A DNA stretch of 64,000 nt. Origin: Roseibium limicola (GTDB lineage: Bacteria; Pseudomonadota; Alphaproteobacteria; Rhizobiales; Stappiaceae). The notes below the pieces were generated by a model. It saw only the letters and a list, made by a program, of their open reading frames with translations. It had not been told where the DNA came from and searched no databases. The position numbers and the translations under genes are program-made. Location: assembly GCF_017313085.1 (NCBI RefSeq), contig NZ_JAFLNF010000007.1, positions 62,001 through 126,000 on the forward strand. Direction: 5' to 3'. Shown here one piece after another: positions 46,788 to 55,713 of this stretch (position 1 is its first letter; the number at the start of each line of letters is the position of its first letter).

Positions 46788-48334
46788 GACTTGGTCTCCG
46801 AAACAGAAGGACTATCCGGCGCAACGGCCACGACTTTTTTGACCGACATCTGCCCGTTGAGGATGCGCCAGACCGCGAAGATGGTCAGGGCAACAAACAG
46901 CATAACGATCGGGTGCGTCAGGAGCGTCCAGGGAGAGTCCTTGAACAGGATCACCGATTGCCGGACGGACTGTTCAAACGTGCCGCCCAAGGCAAAACCG
47001 ATGATGAAGGTGGCAAACGAGAAGTCCAGTTTGCGCATGAAGTAGCCAAGCACTGCGAAGACCATCATCACAGCGACCGAGAACATCGCGTTGCCATTGG
47101 CAAAGGCCCCGGCAATACACAGCACCACAACGATCGGATGGATGATGCCCTTCGGAACGCTAACCACCATGGCGAACAACCGCAGCCCGAGATTGGCGAT
47201 GCCGAAGTTGATCCAGTTGGCCATGAACATGGCAGCGAAGATGCCGTAGATCAGCTGACCGTGCTCCTGGAAGATCAACGGCCCCGGATCGACCCCATGC
47301 ATCAAAAATGCACCGATCAGGATTGCCGCCGATAAGCTGCCTGGAATGCCCAGCGCCAAGAGCGGGATCAGGTTGGCGCCGACCACAGCCGAGTTCGCGG
47401 CTTCTGTTGCCGCAACACCTTCCAGCTTGCCTGTGCCGAATTCTTCCGGGTTTTTCGAGGCCCGTTTGGCAGCTCCATAGCCGAGAAACCCCGCGACGAT
47501 GGCCCCGATCCCGGGGATCGCACCGACACCCGTGCCGATCAGCGCCGAGCGGACGATTGTTCTCAAGCAGCTTTTGTATTCCACCCAGGAAACTGTCCTG
47601 TCTTCCTTCGGGATATCCTTGCCGAACACCCGGTACTGACCGCTGTCGGTTTGACGTCCCAGGAGCGTCGTCTCAATCTGGATGAGGATTTCAGACAGCG
47701 CCAGCAAACCGATGGTCATCGGGATGATCGGCACCCCTTCGATCAGGTCGCTCAGGCCCATCGTCAGGCGCGGCTGGGCGGTTTCGATATCCAGGCCGAC
47801 ACACGAGATGTACGCCCCCAAGATCGCAGCCAGAAGCCCGCGCAGGATCGACTTGCCGCTCAAGCCGGCAATGATTGTCAGGGAGAACGCGAAGACCGCG
47901 GCCATTTCCGGCGGCCCCATCCGCAGCGCTACAATGGCAAGCGGAGCAGCCACGGTGAACAGCACGATATCGGAAAAGATGTCGCCGGTGATCGAGGCAT
48001 AGAGCGCCATCTTCAGCGCTTTGAGACCCTTGCCTTTTTTGACCAGAGGGTAGCCGTCGAAAGCGGTGGAGGTGGATTCAGGCGAGCCTGGTGTGTTCAA
48101 CAGGATCGCAGCAACAGATCCGCCGTATGTCCCGCCCTTGTTGATGCCGATGAGGAAGGCAATCGAGCCAAGCGGGCTCATGTAATAGGTGAGAGGCACG
48201 GCGACCGCGATCGCCATCGGGCCATTCAGCCCGGGGATCGCCCCGACCATGATGCCCATGAACACGCCCATGGCGATGTAGGTGATGTTGATGAGAGTGA
48301 AAGCGTCTGAAACGCCAGCGAGAACGGTATCCAT
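46784..48334 (-). CDS. tctA: Tripartite tricarboxylate transporter, large permease TctA
   Basis: 516-residue inner-membrane protein with about 11-12 helices. The pair of conserved loops GLNGPMAIAVAVPLTYYMSPLGSIAFLIGINKGGTYGGSVAAILLNTPGSPES and GVGAIPGIGAIVAGFLGYG are the TctA signature. Carries a (poly)carboxylate with the help of the TctC receptor and the TctB subunit. A 570-codon frame on the plus strand overlapping this and the dehydrogenase gene is a shadow. Confidence 0.95.
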   Translation of the reverse strand: MDTVLAGVSDAFTLINITYIAMGVFMGIMVGAIPGLNGPMAIAVAVPLTYYMSPLGSIAFLIGINKGGTYGGSVAAILLNTPGSPESTSTAFDGYPLVKKGKGLKALKMALYASITGDIFSDIVLFTVAAPLAIVALRMGPPEMAAVFAFSLTIIAGLSGKSILRGLLAAILGAYISCVGLDIETAQPRLTMGLSDLIEGVPIIPMTIGLLALSEILIQIETTLLGRQTDSGQYRVFGKDIPKEDRTVSWVEYKSCLRTIVRSALIGTGVGAIPGIGAIVAGFLGYGAAKRASKNPEEFGTGKLEGVAATEAANSAVVGANLIPLLALGIPGSLSAAILIGAFLMHGVDPGPLIFQEHGQLIYGIFAAMFMANWINFGIANLGLRLFAMVVSVPKGIIHPIVVVLCIAGAFANGNAMFSVAVMMVFAVLGYFMRKLDFSFATFIIGFALGGTFEQSVRQSVILFKDSPWTLLTHPIVMLFVALTIFAVWRILNGQMSVKKVVAVAPDSPSVSETKS

Positions 48335-48350
48335 GATGGGTCCTCAGCGC

Positions 48351-48821
48351 TCAAAGCGGCAGAAAAACAAGAAAGAGATGGCGGAATAGGTAATAGATCA
48401 CGAAAGGTGCGACCAAGGTCATCGCCACCTGACGGATCGGATGCCCCTTCAGATTGCCCATCGCAGCGCCGGCGCAGAGGATGACAAAGCCACCGCCCCA
48501 CAGAAAACCAAACCGGTCCATCAGGTTATAGGCAATGCAGAGTGCTGCGGCAGCACCGGCAATGAACATCCAGTCGGCCCACACCATCGGCGGCCGTTCG
48601 TCAAAATAGGTCGCTCCGGCATTCTGGAGAACCTGCTTCAACCGGCTGCCGGCGAGACACGCCGACAGCACCGTGAACATCCACATGAGTGCGCGAGGGA
48701 AGAAGTCCGGGGCCAGGCCGTAATCGGAATGACCGCTGATCTGATCCGGGATGATCACCCAGAGACTGACCAGCCCGAACAAGGTCAGCAGAATTCCGCT
48801 GATGATATCGCTCTTGCGCAA
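48351..48821 (-). CDS. tctB: Tripartite tricarboxylate transporter, small permease TctB
   Basis: About 156 residues, four membrane helices (for example ISGILLTLFGLVSLWVIIP and WADWMFIAGAAAALCIAY), with the early GLAPDFFPRALMWMFTVLSACLAG typical of TctB. The TTG at 48821 is preferred because a strong GGAGGGAGGG lies 4-6 bases before it, giving MRKSDIISG; a GTG 18 bp upstream is the other option. Between tctC and tctA with gaps of 38 and 16 bp. Confidence 0.86.
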   Translation of the reverse strand: MRKSDIISGILLTLFGLVSLWVIIPDQISGHSDYGLAPDFFPRALMWMFTVLSACLAGSRLKQVLQNAGATYFDERPPMVWADWMFIAGAAAALCIAYNLMDRFGFLWGGGFVILCAGAAMGNLKGHPIRQVAMTLVAPFVIYYLFRHLFLVFLPL

Positions 48822-48859
48822 GATTCCCTCCCTCCGCACTGCATGGTGTCAGGCCGGTT

Positions 48860-49819
48860 TTATTCGGCCAGCATCTTTTCGACGAAAGGCAGCACTTCCT
48901 CACGCTGCATCTCGAGGTATTCCAACGTATCGACCGAGCCGCGATAATCGGCCGTGAGATACATTTTCTCGCGCAGCTCCTTAGCCAACTCAGGCGTGAT
49001 GGCTGCCATGACTGCAGCCTCGAGCTTGGCCTTCACATCAGCCGGAAGCCCTTTTGGCGCGGACAGCATGAAGGTGTCGACGAAGGCATAGTCGATGCCG
49101 AGCTCGTGCATGGTCGGCACGTCGGTGAAGTCTTCGTTGCGCTTGTAGCCCAGGGACAGGATCGGCTTCATCTCGCCCGCCTTCACCTGTGCGTGCCATC
49201 CGGAGGCGCCCCAGGTCATGTCGGTGTGACCACCGAGTACATTCTTGATGCCTTCAGACCCGCCTTTGACTGGAACAACGTTGATCTTGATGTCTTCCTT
49301 CTCCTCAATGGCAATCGCCATCAGGCGGGAGACGGACACCTGAGAAGACAGGGAGAGCGACTTGCCGTTTTCCTTGGCGTCCTTGATCAGGTCGGCATAG
49401 GTGTCCCAAGGCGCATCGGCCTTCACGACCAAGGCATCCTGCGGATAGGAAACGGTGGCGATGTGATCGAAGCCGTCGAGCGTGTACTGAATGTCTGAAT
49501 TCAGAAGCGGAGCCAAAACATAGGCTGCACTGGCGCCCATGCCGATCGTGTAGCCATCCGGCTTGGCGTGCATCATGGTGGTTGCCATGACGGTTCCGCC
49601 GCCACCCGGCTTTTGAACAGCAATCACCGGGACACCAAGGGCTTCTTCCAGGTTCTTCTGGATCAGTCGCGCCGTTGTATCAACGGCACCACCTGGATTG
49701 AACCCGATGTACATGGTCACCGGCTTTTCGGGGTATTCGGCAAAGGCCGCACCGGCCGGCAGGACCGCCGCAGTGGCAAGGGCCGCCAGGGCCAATCTGG
49801 TTTTCAGCATCTTCTTCAT
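48860..49819 (-). CDS. tctC: Tripartite tricarboxylate transporter substrate-binding protein TctC
   Basis: 319 residues. Signal peptide MKKMLKTRLALAALATAAVL with cleavage near AFAEYP. The Bug/TctC family start EYPEKPVTMYIGFNPGGAVDTTARLIQKNLEEALGVPVIAVQKPGGGGTV is clear, followed by HAKPDGYTIG. Periplasmic Venus-flytrap receptor for a carboxylate. ATG 49819 has GGAGGAGACG just upstream, better than the ATG at 49846. Confidence 0.92.
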   Translation of the reverse strand: MKKMLKTRLALAALATAAVLPAGAAFAEYPEKPVTMYIGFNPGGAVDTTARLIQKNLEEALGVPVIAVQKPGGGGTVMATTMMHAKPDGYTIGMGASAAYVLAPLLNSDIQYTLDGFDHIATVSYPQDALVVKADAPWDTYADLIKDAKENGKSLSLSSQVSVSRLMAIAIEEKEDIKINVVPVKGGSEGIKNVLGGHTDMTWGASGWHAQVKAGEMKPILSLGYKRNEDFTDVPTMHELGIDYAFVDTFMLSAPKGLPADVKAKLEAAVMAAITPELAKELREKMYLTADYRGSVDTLEYLEMQREEVLPFVEKMLAE

Positions 49820-49906
49820 AGTCGTCTCCTCCTTTGACATGATCATTCTTCCCGCAGCTTCTTGTGGCTGCGTTGATGTCAGGATTGGTCCGCCCTCCTC
49901 CGGCAG

Positions 49907-51742
49907 TTACCCGTCCTGACCAAACAGATTTGCGTAGCCTTCCTCAATCGCGGCATCGATAACGACCCGCCCACCGGCACGCACGGTTGTACTTGCCGCA
50001 CGAAGCGCAGCATCGAGCTCTGCGCGGGTGGTGACCGGCCCGATCGTGTCGAAGCCTTGGGCTGCGGCCATGGCGCAGATATCGACAACCGGGTCGGTAA
50101 TGCGCTGGCCGATCCACTTGTTTTCGGTCGGACGCCCGCGGGTCTCGGCGACCCGCTCCTGATGGCGCTCATCATTGAAATAGGATGTGTTGTTGGCCAC
50201 CACGATGAGCATCGGCAGGCGCATGTGTGCGGCCGTCCACAAAGCGTTGATGCCCATCAGCGTGTCGCCATCGCCAAGCACGGCTGTTACCAGCCGACCA
50301 CTGTCCTTCAGGGCCAGAGCAGCGCCCACCGCATGTCCGGGACCAACGCCGACAGCAGCCCCCCCATCCTTGCCCAGATAAGCCAGAGGATGGTTGAAAT
50401 GACTGGCGGCAGCCGGCCAACTCAATGGCAACCGCGCAAAGGTGACATCCTCTTCCCGCGTCGCATGATCGCGAATTGCGAGGGCGAAATCCCCCAGGGA
50501 GATACGGTCCGGAACCTCGCTCGGAGCAGCATCGGGGAGTTTCTCGCTCCAATGCGTGCCGGTGAAATTCCACGTTGCATCAGAAGGAGAGGCCAGGCCC
50601 TCCTGCCCATGCAGCAGCGCCTCGATCAGAGCATCCGGGTGAACCTGCAGATTTACATCGACCGCCGCCAATGCCTGATGATCCATGCTCCAGCCATTGG
50701 CGAGCGTTGCATCCAGCGAGGCCTGGACCAGGCAGCAGTCCACCGGGCGCTGGCTTTGCGCCTGATCCGTACAGCTGCGCAGATATCCCGCAAGATCCAT
50801 CCAGTCGAAGCTGACAATCAGATCCGCCTCTGCGATCAGCTTGCGCTCCGCATTCGTCCGCTGCTCACCACATGGCGGCAGCAGGTGTTGTCGATGACCG
50901 GTCGGAAAGACGGACGGATTATGTATGCTCGTCAAAACAGCGGCACCTGTTGCTTCCGCAAGCTCGATCCGCCGTTGCCATTCGGCCTCGCCCCGCAGCA
51001 TCCGCCCCATCAGAAACACCGGACGGCGCGCCGCCCTGATGCGTTCCACAAGGTCCGTGGTCGCTCGCGCGGAGGGAGCCGGCAGCTCGGGTGCGAGGAA
51101 CCGGGTCGCATCCGGCAACACGAACTCGCGCTCGAGCTTCTCTTCCTGATCGGACACGTCGAGACAGATATAGGACGGGCCGAAGGGCGCCGTTGTCGTG
51201 ATCTGATGCGCCCGCAAAAGCGCCTCTACAGCCGCTTCCGTCGACGCCGGCTGACTGTCCCATTTGATATAGTTTCGAATGACCGCCGCCTGATCCTGCG
51301 AGGTGTGCACCCAGTCGATCCATGGCCGGCGCTTATGCGCATCAACCGGTCCCGTCGCCCCCAGAATGACCATCGGCACCCGGTCGCACCAGGCATTGTA
51401 GATGCTCATTGCCGCGTGCATGACGCCGACATTGGCATGCAAGGCCACCGCCATCGGCTTGTCCGTCACCCGAGCATAGCCGTCGGCAATGGTCACAGCA
51501 TGTTCCTCATGCAGGCAAACCACCATCTGAGGGTTTTCATTACCGAGATGATTGACGATGGAATCATGCAATCCACGAAAGCTCGACCCCGGCACCAAGG
51601 CGACATATTGCAGGTCGAGATCGCGTAGCAAAGAAGCCACCACGTCACTGCCCCATTGCATCGGGGTTATACCTTGATGAACAGGCCGCTCGACACGTTC
51701 TGTCGTCTGGTCTGCACTTACCGCCCGCCGCACGTCATCCAT
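49907..51742 (-). CDS. ThDP-dependent decarboxylase/acetolactate-synthase-like enzyme
   Basis: 611 residues with the three-domain fold of this family. The N-terminal Glu that activates ThDP is in VCLHEEHAVTIADGYARVTDKP; the ThDP-magnesium motif is GDGDTLMGINALWTAAHMRLPMLIVVANN. It resembles benzoylformate decarboxylases and acetolactate-synthase-like proteins. Such enzymes split 2-oxo acids, giving an aldehyde that the dehydrogenase at the end of the operon could oxidise. First gene of the minus-strand operon, divergent from the LysR gene. GGAGGAAAGG precedes ATG 51742. The true reaction is unknown. Confidence 0.85.
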   Translation of the reverse strand: MDDVRRAVSADQTTERVERPVHQGITPMQWGSDVVASLLRDLDLQYVALVPGSSFRGLHDSIVNHLGNENPQMVVCLHEEHAVTIADGYARVTDKPMAVALHANVGVMHAAMSIYNAWCDRVPMVILGATGPVDAHKRRPWIDWVHTSQDQAAVIRNYIKWDSQPASTEAAVEALLRAHQITTTAPFGPSYICLDVSDQEEKLEREFVLPDATRFLAPELPAPSARATTDLVERIRAARRPVFLMGRMLRGEAEWQRRIELAEATGAAVLTSIHNPSVFPTGHRQHLLPPCGEQRTNAERKLIAEADLIVSFDWMDLAGYLRSCTDQAQSQRPVDCCLVQASLDATLANGWSMDHQALAAVDVNLQVHPDALIEALLHGQEGLASPSDATWNFTGTHWSEKLPDAAPSEVPDRISLGDFALAIRDHATREEDVTFARLPLSWPAAASHFNHPLAYLGKDGGAAVGVGPGHAVGAALALKDSGRLVTAVLGDGDTLMGINALWTAAHMRLPMLIVVANNTSYFNDERHQERVAETRGRPTENKWIGQRITDPVVDICAMAAAQGFDTIGPVTTRAELDAALRAASTTVRAGGRVVIDAAIEEGYANLFGQDG

Positions 51743-51864
51743 GCTAAGAACACCTTTCCTCCATCGCAGGATTTTGCGGTGCAGCAAGCACAGCATCCCG
51801 ACTGTTGTTGAGCCAAAAGATCCCTCAGTCCGTCGGAGATTTGAAATGCCAATCACTCTCGATT

Positions 51865-51887
51865 GATGCTAACCGGTTATAGGCATC
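51865..51887. promoter_or_regulatory. Palindrome, likely LysR operator
   Basis: GATGC and GCATC flank a perfect 10-bp palindrome TAACCGGTTA (51870-51879) in the 241-bp divergent region between the ThDP enzyme gene and the LysR gene. A second near-repeat, AATCA..TTGAT, lies at 51851-51865. LysR regulators usually bind inverted repeats in such divergent regions, but the binding site is inferred. Confidence 0.5.
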
Positions 51888-51983
51888 TGTTTTGCGCTGA
51901 ACGGCAGTGCTAGATCACGATGAGATGAAGACGACATACGCCGAAAGCCATTGGCATCGGCTGAAGCACTTTGGGAGGAGCGC

Positions 51984-53237
51984 TTGCTGAAACTGCGGAA
52001 GTTGAAAGCAACCCTGGCAGTGGCGGATGCCCACAGCTTCGCCGGCGCTGCCAATCTCATGAACATGTCCCAGCCTGCGATTACACGCGCCGTTCAATCG
52101 CTTGAGGACGAGCTGGAAATTCGTCTGTTTTATCGCAAGTCACGCTATTCGGGCCTGACTGAGGCCGGGGACATTCTGACACGCCGTATTCGACGCGCCC
52201 AGCGCAACCTGAAGCTTGCCGAAAGCGAGCTGCAGAGCCTTGGCGCTGCGCCTCCGGGCTTTCGCCCAAGTCTTGCCCAACACGCAGCCGATCATGAGTT
52301 TGCGGCTCTGCTGGCGATTGCTGCACGTGGCTCCATCAGCGCGGCCGCACGCGCTGTCGGCCCCTCACAGCCGGCCCTCAACAAATCCTTGAAGATGCTG
52401 GAAAACCGGACCGCGTGCCTGCTGTTTCATCGCACCAGCCATGGCATGCGCCTGACCCCGGCAGGCGAGATCCTGCTCCGCCGGTCAAAACTTGCTCTCT
52501 CGGAAATTCGCCAGGCTGTGGAGGAAATCGCTTTCCTCAAGGGACAGGGGCGCGGCCGCATCCGCGTTGGCGCCCTGCCACTCACCCGCGTGCGCATGGT
52601 TCCCCGCGCCGTTGAAACCCTGGTCACCCATTACCCTGAAGCCGAGATCGCGATTGTCGACGGCACCTACGAGGTGCTTCTGCATGCGCTGAACAATGGC
52701 GATATCGACATTCTCGCCGGCACGATCCGAAAACCTGCGCTGATTGATGGTCTGGTGTCAGAAGAGCTGTTTCAGGATGATGTGGCCATTGTCGCCAGTG
52801 CCACCCACCCGCTGGCGACCAACCCGGACTGCACGCTTGCCGACTGTCTCAACTACGACTGGATCCTGCCATTCAAGGGCGTACCCTTGCGCAACAAATT
52901 CGAACAGACGCTGGCCAGCGTCGGCTTGCCGGCACCGACCCGCATCATTGAGGCCGACAGCATTGTCGCCGTGCGCTCGCTGCTGCTCAGCGGCCCCCGC
53001 CTGGCGATCCTTTCAAGGCACCAGGTGCATTTCGAAGTGAGTTGGGGCGCCCTCGCCATCTTGCCGGTTCGCCTGAAGGACGCCATGCGGCCGGTCGGCA
53101 TCACCACCCGTGGCGACTTTGAGCCAACGCCGCTTGCGCAAGTATTTCTGACCGCCCTGCGTGAGGCCAGCCTGCGCTATGCGGCGCCAGACGCCCCTGG
53201 GCGCTTGCCGCAGGAGCCGACTGGCTTTTCCGCATGA
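51984..53237 (+). CDS. LysR-type regulator with two N-terminal HTH domains
   Basis: 417 residues, about 110-120 more than a usual LysR protein. The extra length is a second winged helix-turn-helix: HTH 1 at about 3-62 (LRKLKATLAVADAHSFAGAA, then NMSQPAITRAVQSLEDEL) and HTH 2 at about 104-163 (FAALLAIAARGSISAAARAV, then SQPALNKSLKMLENRT). The LysR substrate domain follows (about 190-400). The TTG start at 51984 has GGGAGGAG immediately ahead, better than a TTG at 51951. Divergent from the transport-catabolism operon, which it probably controls. Confidence 0.87.
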   Translation: MLKLRKLKATLAVADAHSFAGAANLMNMSQPAITRAVQSLEDELEIRLFYRKSRYSGLTEAGDILTRRIRRAQRNLKLAESELQSLGAAPPGFRPSLAQHAADHEFAALLAIAARGSISAAARAVGPSQPALNKSLKMLENRTACLLFHRTSHGMRLTPAGEILLRRSKLALSEIRQAVEEIAFLKGQGRGRIRVGALPLTRVRMVPRAVETLVTHYPEAEIAIVDGTYEVLLHALNNGDIDILAGTIRKPALIDGLVSEELFQDDVAIVASATHPLATNPDCTLADCLNYDWILPFKGVPLRNKFEQTLASVGLPAPTRIIEADSIVAVRSLLLSGPRLAILSRHQVHFEVSWGALAILPVRLKDAMRPVGITTRGDFEPTPLAQVFLTALREASLRYAAPDAPGRLPQEPTGFSA

Positions 53238-53248
53238 TGCCGCGCTCT

Positions 53249-53953
53249 CTAATCCAGCCTGCTGACCCAATACTCCCAGGCGCGATCGACAGGCGCACCA
53301 CCGTCGTGCTTGGCTGCTGCAGCTGCCACCTCCCCCTCGCTAAGGTAGCTCGGCGTTCCGATTTGCAGGGCCTGCGCCAACACCTTGGCATTGTCGCGCA
53401 TGCACACCGAGACAAACGTCGCCTGCCGCAAGGAAGAGCCGACGCAAAGTGCTCCATGCCGTGCCAACAGACAGGTCGGCTTGTCCCCGAGACACCTCGC
53501 CAGCGACCGGGCCATCTCCATGTCCGAGACCAGAAGGCTGGTGTCTCCGAACTCATCCGCGCTGTCCCAGACCGGAGGCCGAAGCCCGCCAAGAGCCCCC
53601 AGGTGAAAGACGGGACGCAGCGGCACAAAGGCCGTGGCAAAGGGAAGAACAGTCTCGGCATGGTGATGCACGACGGATGTAACATCAGGCCGCGCGGCAA
53701 AAACCGCTGCATGAATGACCCGTTCCAGATAGGGCTTCTGGTTCCCGTCCAACACCTCGCCATTCAAATCAAAACGCATGATGTCTTCAGCGCTTACCTG
53801 CCCCGGACTGCGGGAGCGGGAGAGGAAGAAGGCATTCGGATCGTCCGGATCACGCAGGCTGACATGGCCGAATGCGTCCAGCACGCCTTCGTTCGCCAGC
53901 ACCCGATTGGCCGTTACCAGCTCTGCAATCATCTCAGCCCGTATCGTCGTCAT
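53249..53953 (-). CDS. Class II aldolase/adducin family protein
   Basis: 234 residues. Metal-binding motif SVVHHHAETVLPFA and the second His in LLARHGALCVG are the class II aldolase pattern, with the start NRVLANEGVLDAFGHVSLRDP common to the decarboxylase and aldolase members. Related proteins include fuculose aldolases and decarboxylases of hydroxy-pyridine or aromatic acids. GAGGAGGG precedes ATG 53953. It converges on the LysR gene and is divergent from the dihydroxyphthalate-decarboxylase-like gene. The reaction is unknown. Confidence 0.86.
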   Translation of the reverse strand: MTTIRAEMIAELVTANRVLANEGVLDAFGHVSLRDPDDPNAFFLSRSRSPGQVSAEDIMRFDLNGEVLDGNQKPYLERVIHAAVFAARPDVTSVVHHHAETVLPFATAFVPLRPVFHLGALGGLRPPVWDSADEFGDTSLLVSDMEMARSLARCLGDKPTCLLARHGALCVGSSLRQATFVSVCMRDNAKVLAQALQIGTPSYLSEGEVAAAAAKHDGGAPVDRAWEYWVSRLD

Positions 53954-54051
53954 GTCCCGACCCTCCTCAATTCCGAGGCGGGATCGAAGCGGATGGCAGC
54001 AAACCGGGCAAGCCCCCCAAACGACACAAACATGCACTCGGAGGAAAACGC

Positions 54052-55035
54052 ATGACAAAACTCACCCTGTCACTGGCCATCGGCGACTATGACCGCGCGC
54101 GCCCGCTGATTGACGGACGGGTCCAGGTTGACGGTGTCGATCTGGTTCCCAGCGTCCTGTCGCCGGAAGAAACCTTCTTTCGGGCGTTTCGCCACGCCGA
54201 ATTCGATATTTGCGAGCTGTCCTTTTCGAGCTACACCGTCAAGACGTCACGTGACGACTGCCCCTACATCGCGATTCCCGCCTATCCGTCCCGGGCCTTC
54301 CGTCATACCTCACTTTACGTTCGCAAGGACAGGATCAAACGGCCAGAAGACCTCAAGGGCAAGCGCATCGGCCTGCCCGAATATCAGCTTACGGCAAATG
54401 TCTGGGGCCGGGCCATCCTGGCCGACTTCGGCGTCATGCCAAGCGATGTCACCTGGGTCCGTGGCGGACTGGAGCAGCCCGGACGGCCTGAAAAGATCGC
54501 GTTGAACCTGCCGCCCGAAATCAAGATCGAGCAGGCCCCTGCCGACAAGTCGATTTCACAGCTTCTGAGTGAGGGCGACATCGACGGCATCCTGACGCCG
54601 CGTATGCCGTCCTGCAATCTGACAGATCCCAATGTCGGTTGGTTGTTCGAGGATCCGACGGCGGCAGCAACAGAGTATTACAAGAGAACCGGTATCTTCC
54701 CGATCATGCATGTGGTCGGCGTTCGAAAGTCCCTGGCGGATGCACATCCGTGGCTGCCCGGCGCGCTGTTCAAGGGGTTCCAGCAGGCAAAGGCTCTGGC
54801 GCTCGATCTACTCGCCGACACCTCGGCCACAAAGGTGACGCTGCCCTTTGTCGAGGAGCAACTGGTGCGCGCCAAGGAGCTGATGGGAGATGATTATTGG
54901 TCCTACGGTATCGAGCCCGCCCGCCCGACCCTGGACGCTTTCCTGAAGCACCATCATGCCCAGGGCCTGTCCTCGCGCCTGATGGCACCCGAAGAACTCT
55001 TCCACCCCGCCACCCACGAGGCCTTCTCGGTCTGA
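54052..55035 (+). CDS. 4,5-dihydroxyphthalate decarboxylase-like protein
   Basis: 327 residues with the type 2 periplasmic-binding fold but no signal peptide: LTLSLAIGDYDRARPLIDGRVQVDGVDL, then AEFDICELSFSSY and PEDLKGKRIGLPEYQLTANVWGRAIL. This matches phthalate-pathway 4,5-dihydroxyphthalate decarboxylases (Pht5) in shape, though many relatives are of other function. ATG 54052 has GGAGGAAAA ahead; 60 in-frame codons upstream do not fit. Last gene before the island border. No ring-cleaving dioxygenase is nearby, so a full phthalate pathway is not shown. Confidence 0.8.
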   Translation: MTKLTLSLAIGDYDRARPLIDGRVQVDGVDLVPSVLSPEETFFRAFRHAEFDICELSFSSYTVKTSRDDCPYIAIPAYPSRAFRHTSLYVRKDRIKRPEDLKGKRIGLPEYQLTANVWGRAILADFGVMPSDVTWVRGGLEQPGRPEKIALNLPPEIKIEQAPADKSISQLLSEGDIDGILTPRMPSCNLTDPNVGWLFEDPTAAATEYYKRTGIFPIMHVVGVRKSLADAHPWLPGALFKGFQQAKALALDLLADTSATKVTLPFVEEQLVRAKELMGDDYWSYGIEPARPTLDAFLKHHHAQGLSSRLMAPEELFHPATHEAFSV

Positions 55036-55129
55036 GTCGACCAAGCCCCTAAAACCGCCGTGGCAGACTTTGCCGCGGCACACATCATTCAGCTTTAAAA
55101 CGAACCATCCGACGCACATCACGCAAAAC

Positions 55130-55174
55130 TGGTGATTCCGGCGCGATTCGAACCCGCGACCTTGAGTTTAGGAA
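55130..55174 (-). other. 3' half of a tRNA gene (anticodon loop TTCCTAA, CCT), island attachment site
   Basis: On the minus strand the sequence reads anticodon loop TTCCTAA, stem ACTCA, variable loop AGGTC, T-arm GCGGGTTCGAATCGCGC, acceptor CGGAATC, discriminator A and CCA. Everything 5' of the anticodon loop is missing. The T-stem has one G-G mismatch, as expected of a relic. A 3' tRNA piece with no 5' half is the usual scar of a tyrosine-integrase element that inserted at a tRNA gene; the CCT anticodon suggests tRNA-Arg. The complete gene would then be at the other end of the island, beyond base 64000. Confidence 0.65.
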
Positions 55175-55506
55175 TGAATTTTTCTCAATAATACTGCTTT
55201 CGCCGAATAACGATGAACTCCGATAATTTAGAAATTTGCCTTTGCGGCAAACTATTAGCTTTTTCTCTACTTCTTACTTACATCTGCTTACCCGAATGGC
55301 CGGGTAAGCAACCCAGCAAATGGATATAGGGCCAGTCTTGCAGGGTTCGAACTCTGATCGTTTGTCAGAAGTGGTCAGGCCGTCAAAATCGCAAGCCCTG
55401 TCAAAGTTTACCGTTCGTAAGGTGTGAGCTGATTTCCCTAAACGGTAAAACCCTCTATGAAGCCTTTGAGCCTTTCGTTTGGCTTCCACATGGAAACAAA
55501 CAAGGC

Positions 55507-55713
55507 ATGGAGTGGGTCGTCCGAAACCCTCGACGAACCGATCACACCCCCGGAAGCTTCAAGGTCACCATCGCGACCGGTCGCTGGAGAGACTTTGCAA
55601 CCGAGGACAAGGGCGGCGATCTCGTCGCCCTTGCAGCCTATCTCTTCGACTTATCCCAGAAAGAGGCCGCACTTCGGATCGCCAACATGCTGAGGATCGA
55701 TCCATATGTCTAG
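55507..55713 (+). pseudogene. Phage/ICE-type primase N-terminal fragment
   Basis: Open frame EWVVRNPRRTDHTPGSFKVT, then TGRWRDFATEDKGGDLVALAAY and a helical end LSQKEAALRIANML. This is the N-terminal, zinc-finger-like module that precedes a DUF/Toprim primase in phages and integrative elements. The frame remains open upstream (codons for LNGKTLYEAFEPFVWLPHGNKQG) without a good start. It overlaps the next reading frame by 8 bp. Probably part of the dead replication module that follows. Confidence 0.6.

Noticed and set aside
45333..47045. Plus-strand frame of 570 codons
   Set aside because: It lies opposite the aldehyde dehydrogenase and tctA; composition (many Arg, His, Gly, Cys) is that of an antisense shadow.
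50057..51628. Plus-strand frame of 523 codons
   Set aside because: Shadow of the ThDP enzyme gene; no recognisable motif.
55336..55356. T-arm-like CAGGG TTCGAA CTCTG, possible second tRNA piece
   Set aside because: The loop is one base short and no acceptor, anticodon or CCA part adjoins it.
55274..55489. Minus-strand frame of 71 codons between the tRNA fragment and the primase remnant
   Set aside because: No family recognised, basic low-information composition, and it overlaps the upstream open part of the primase frame.
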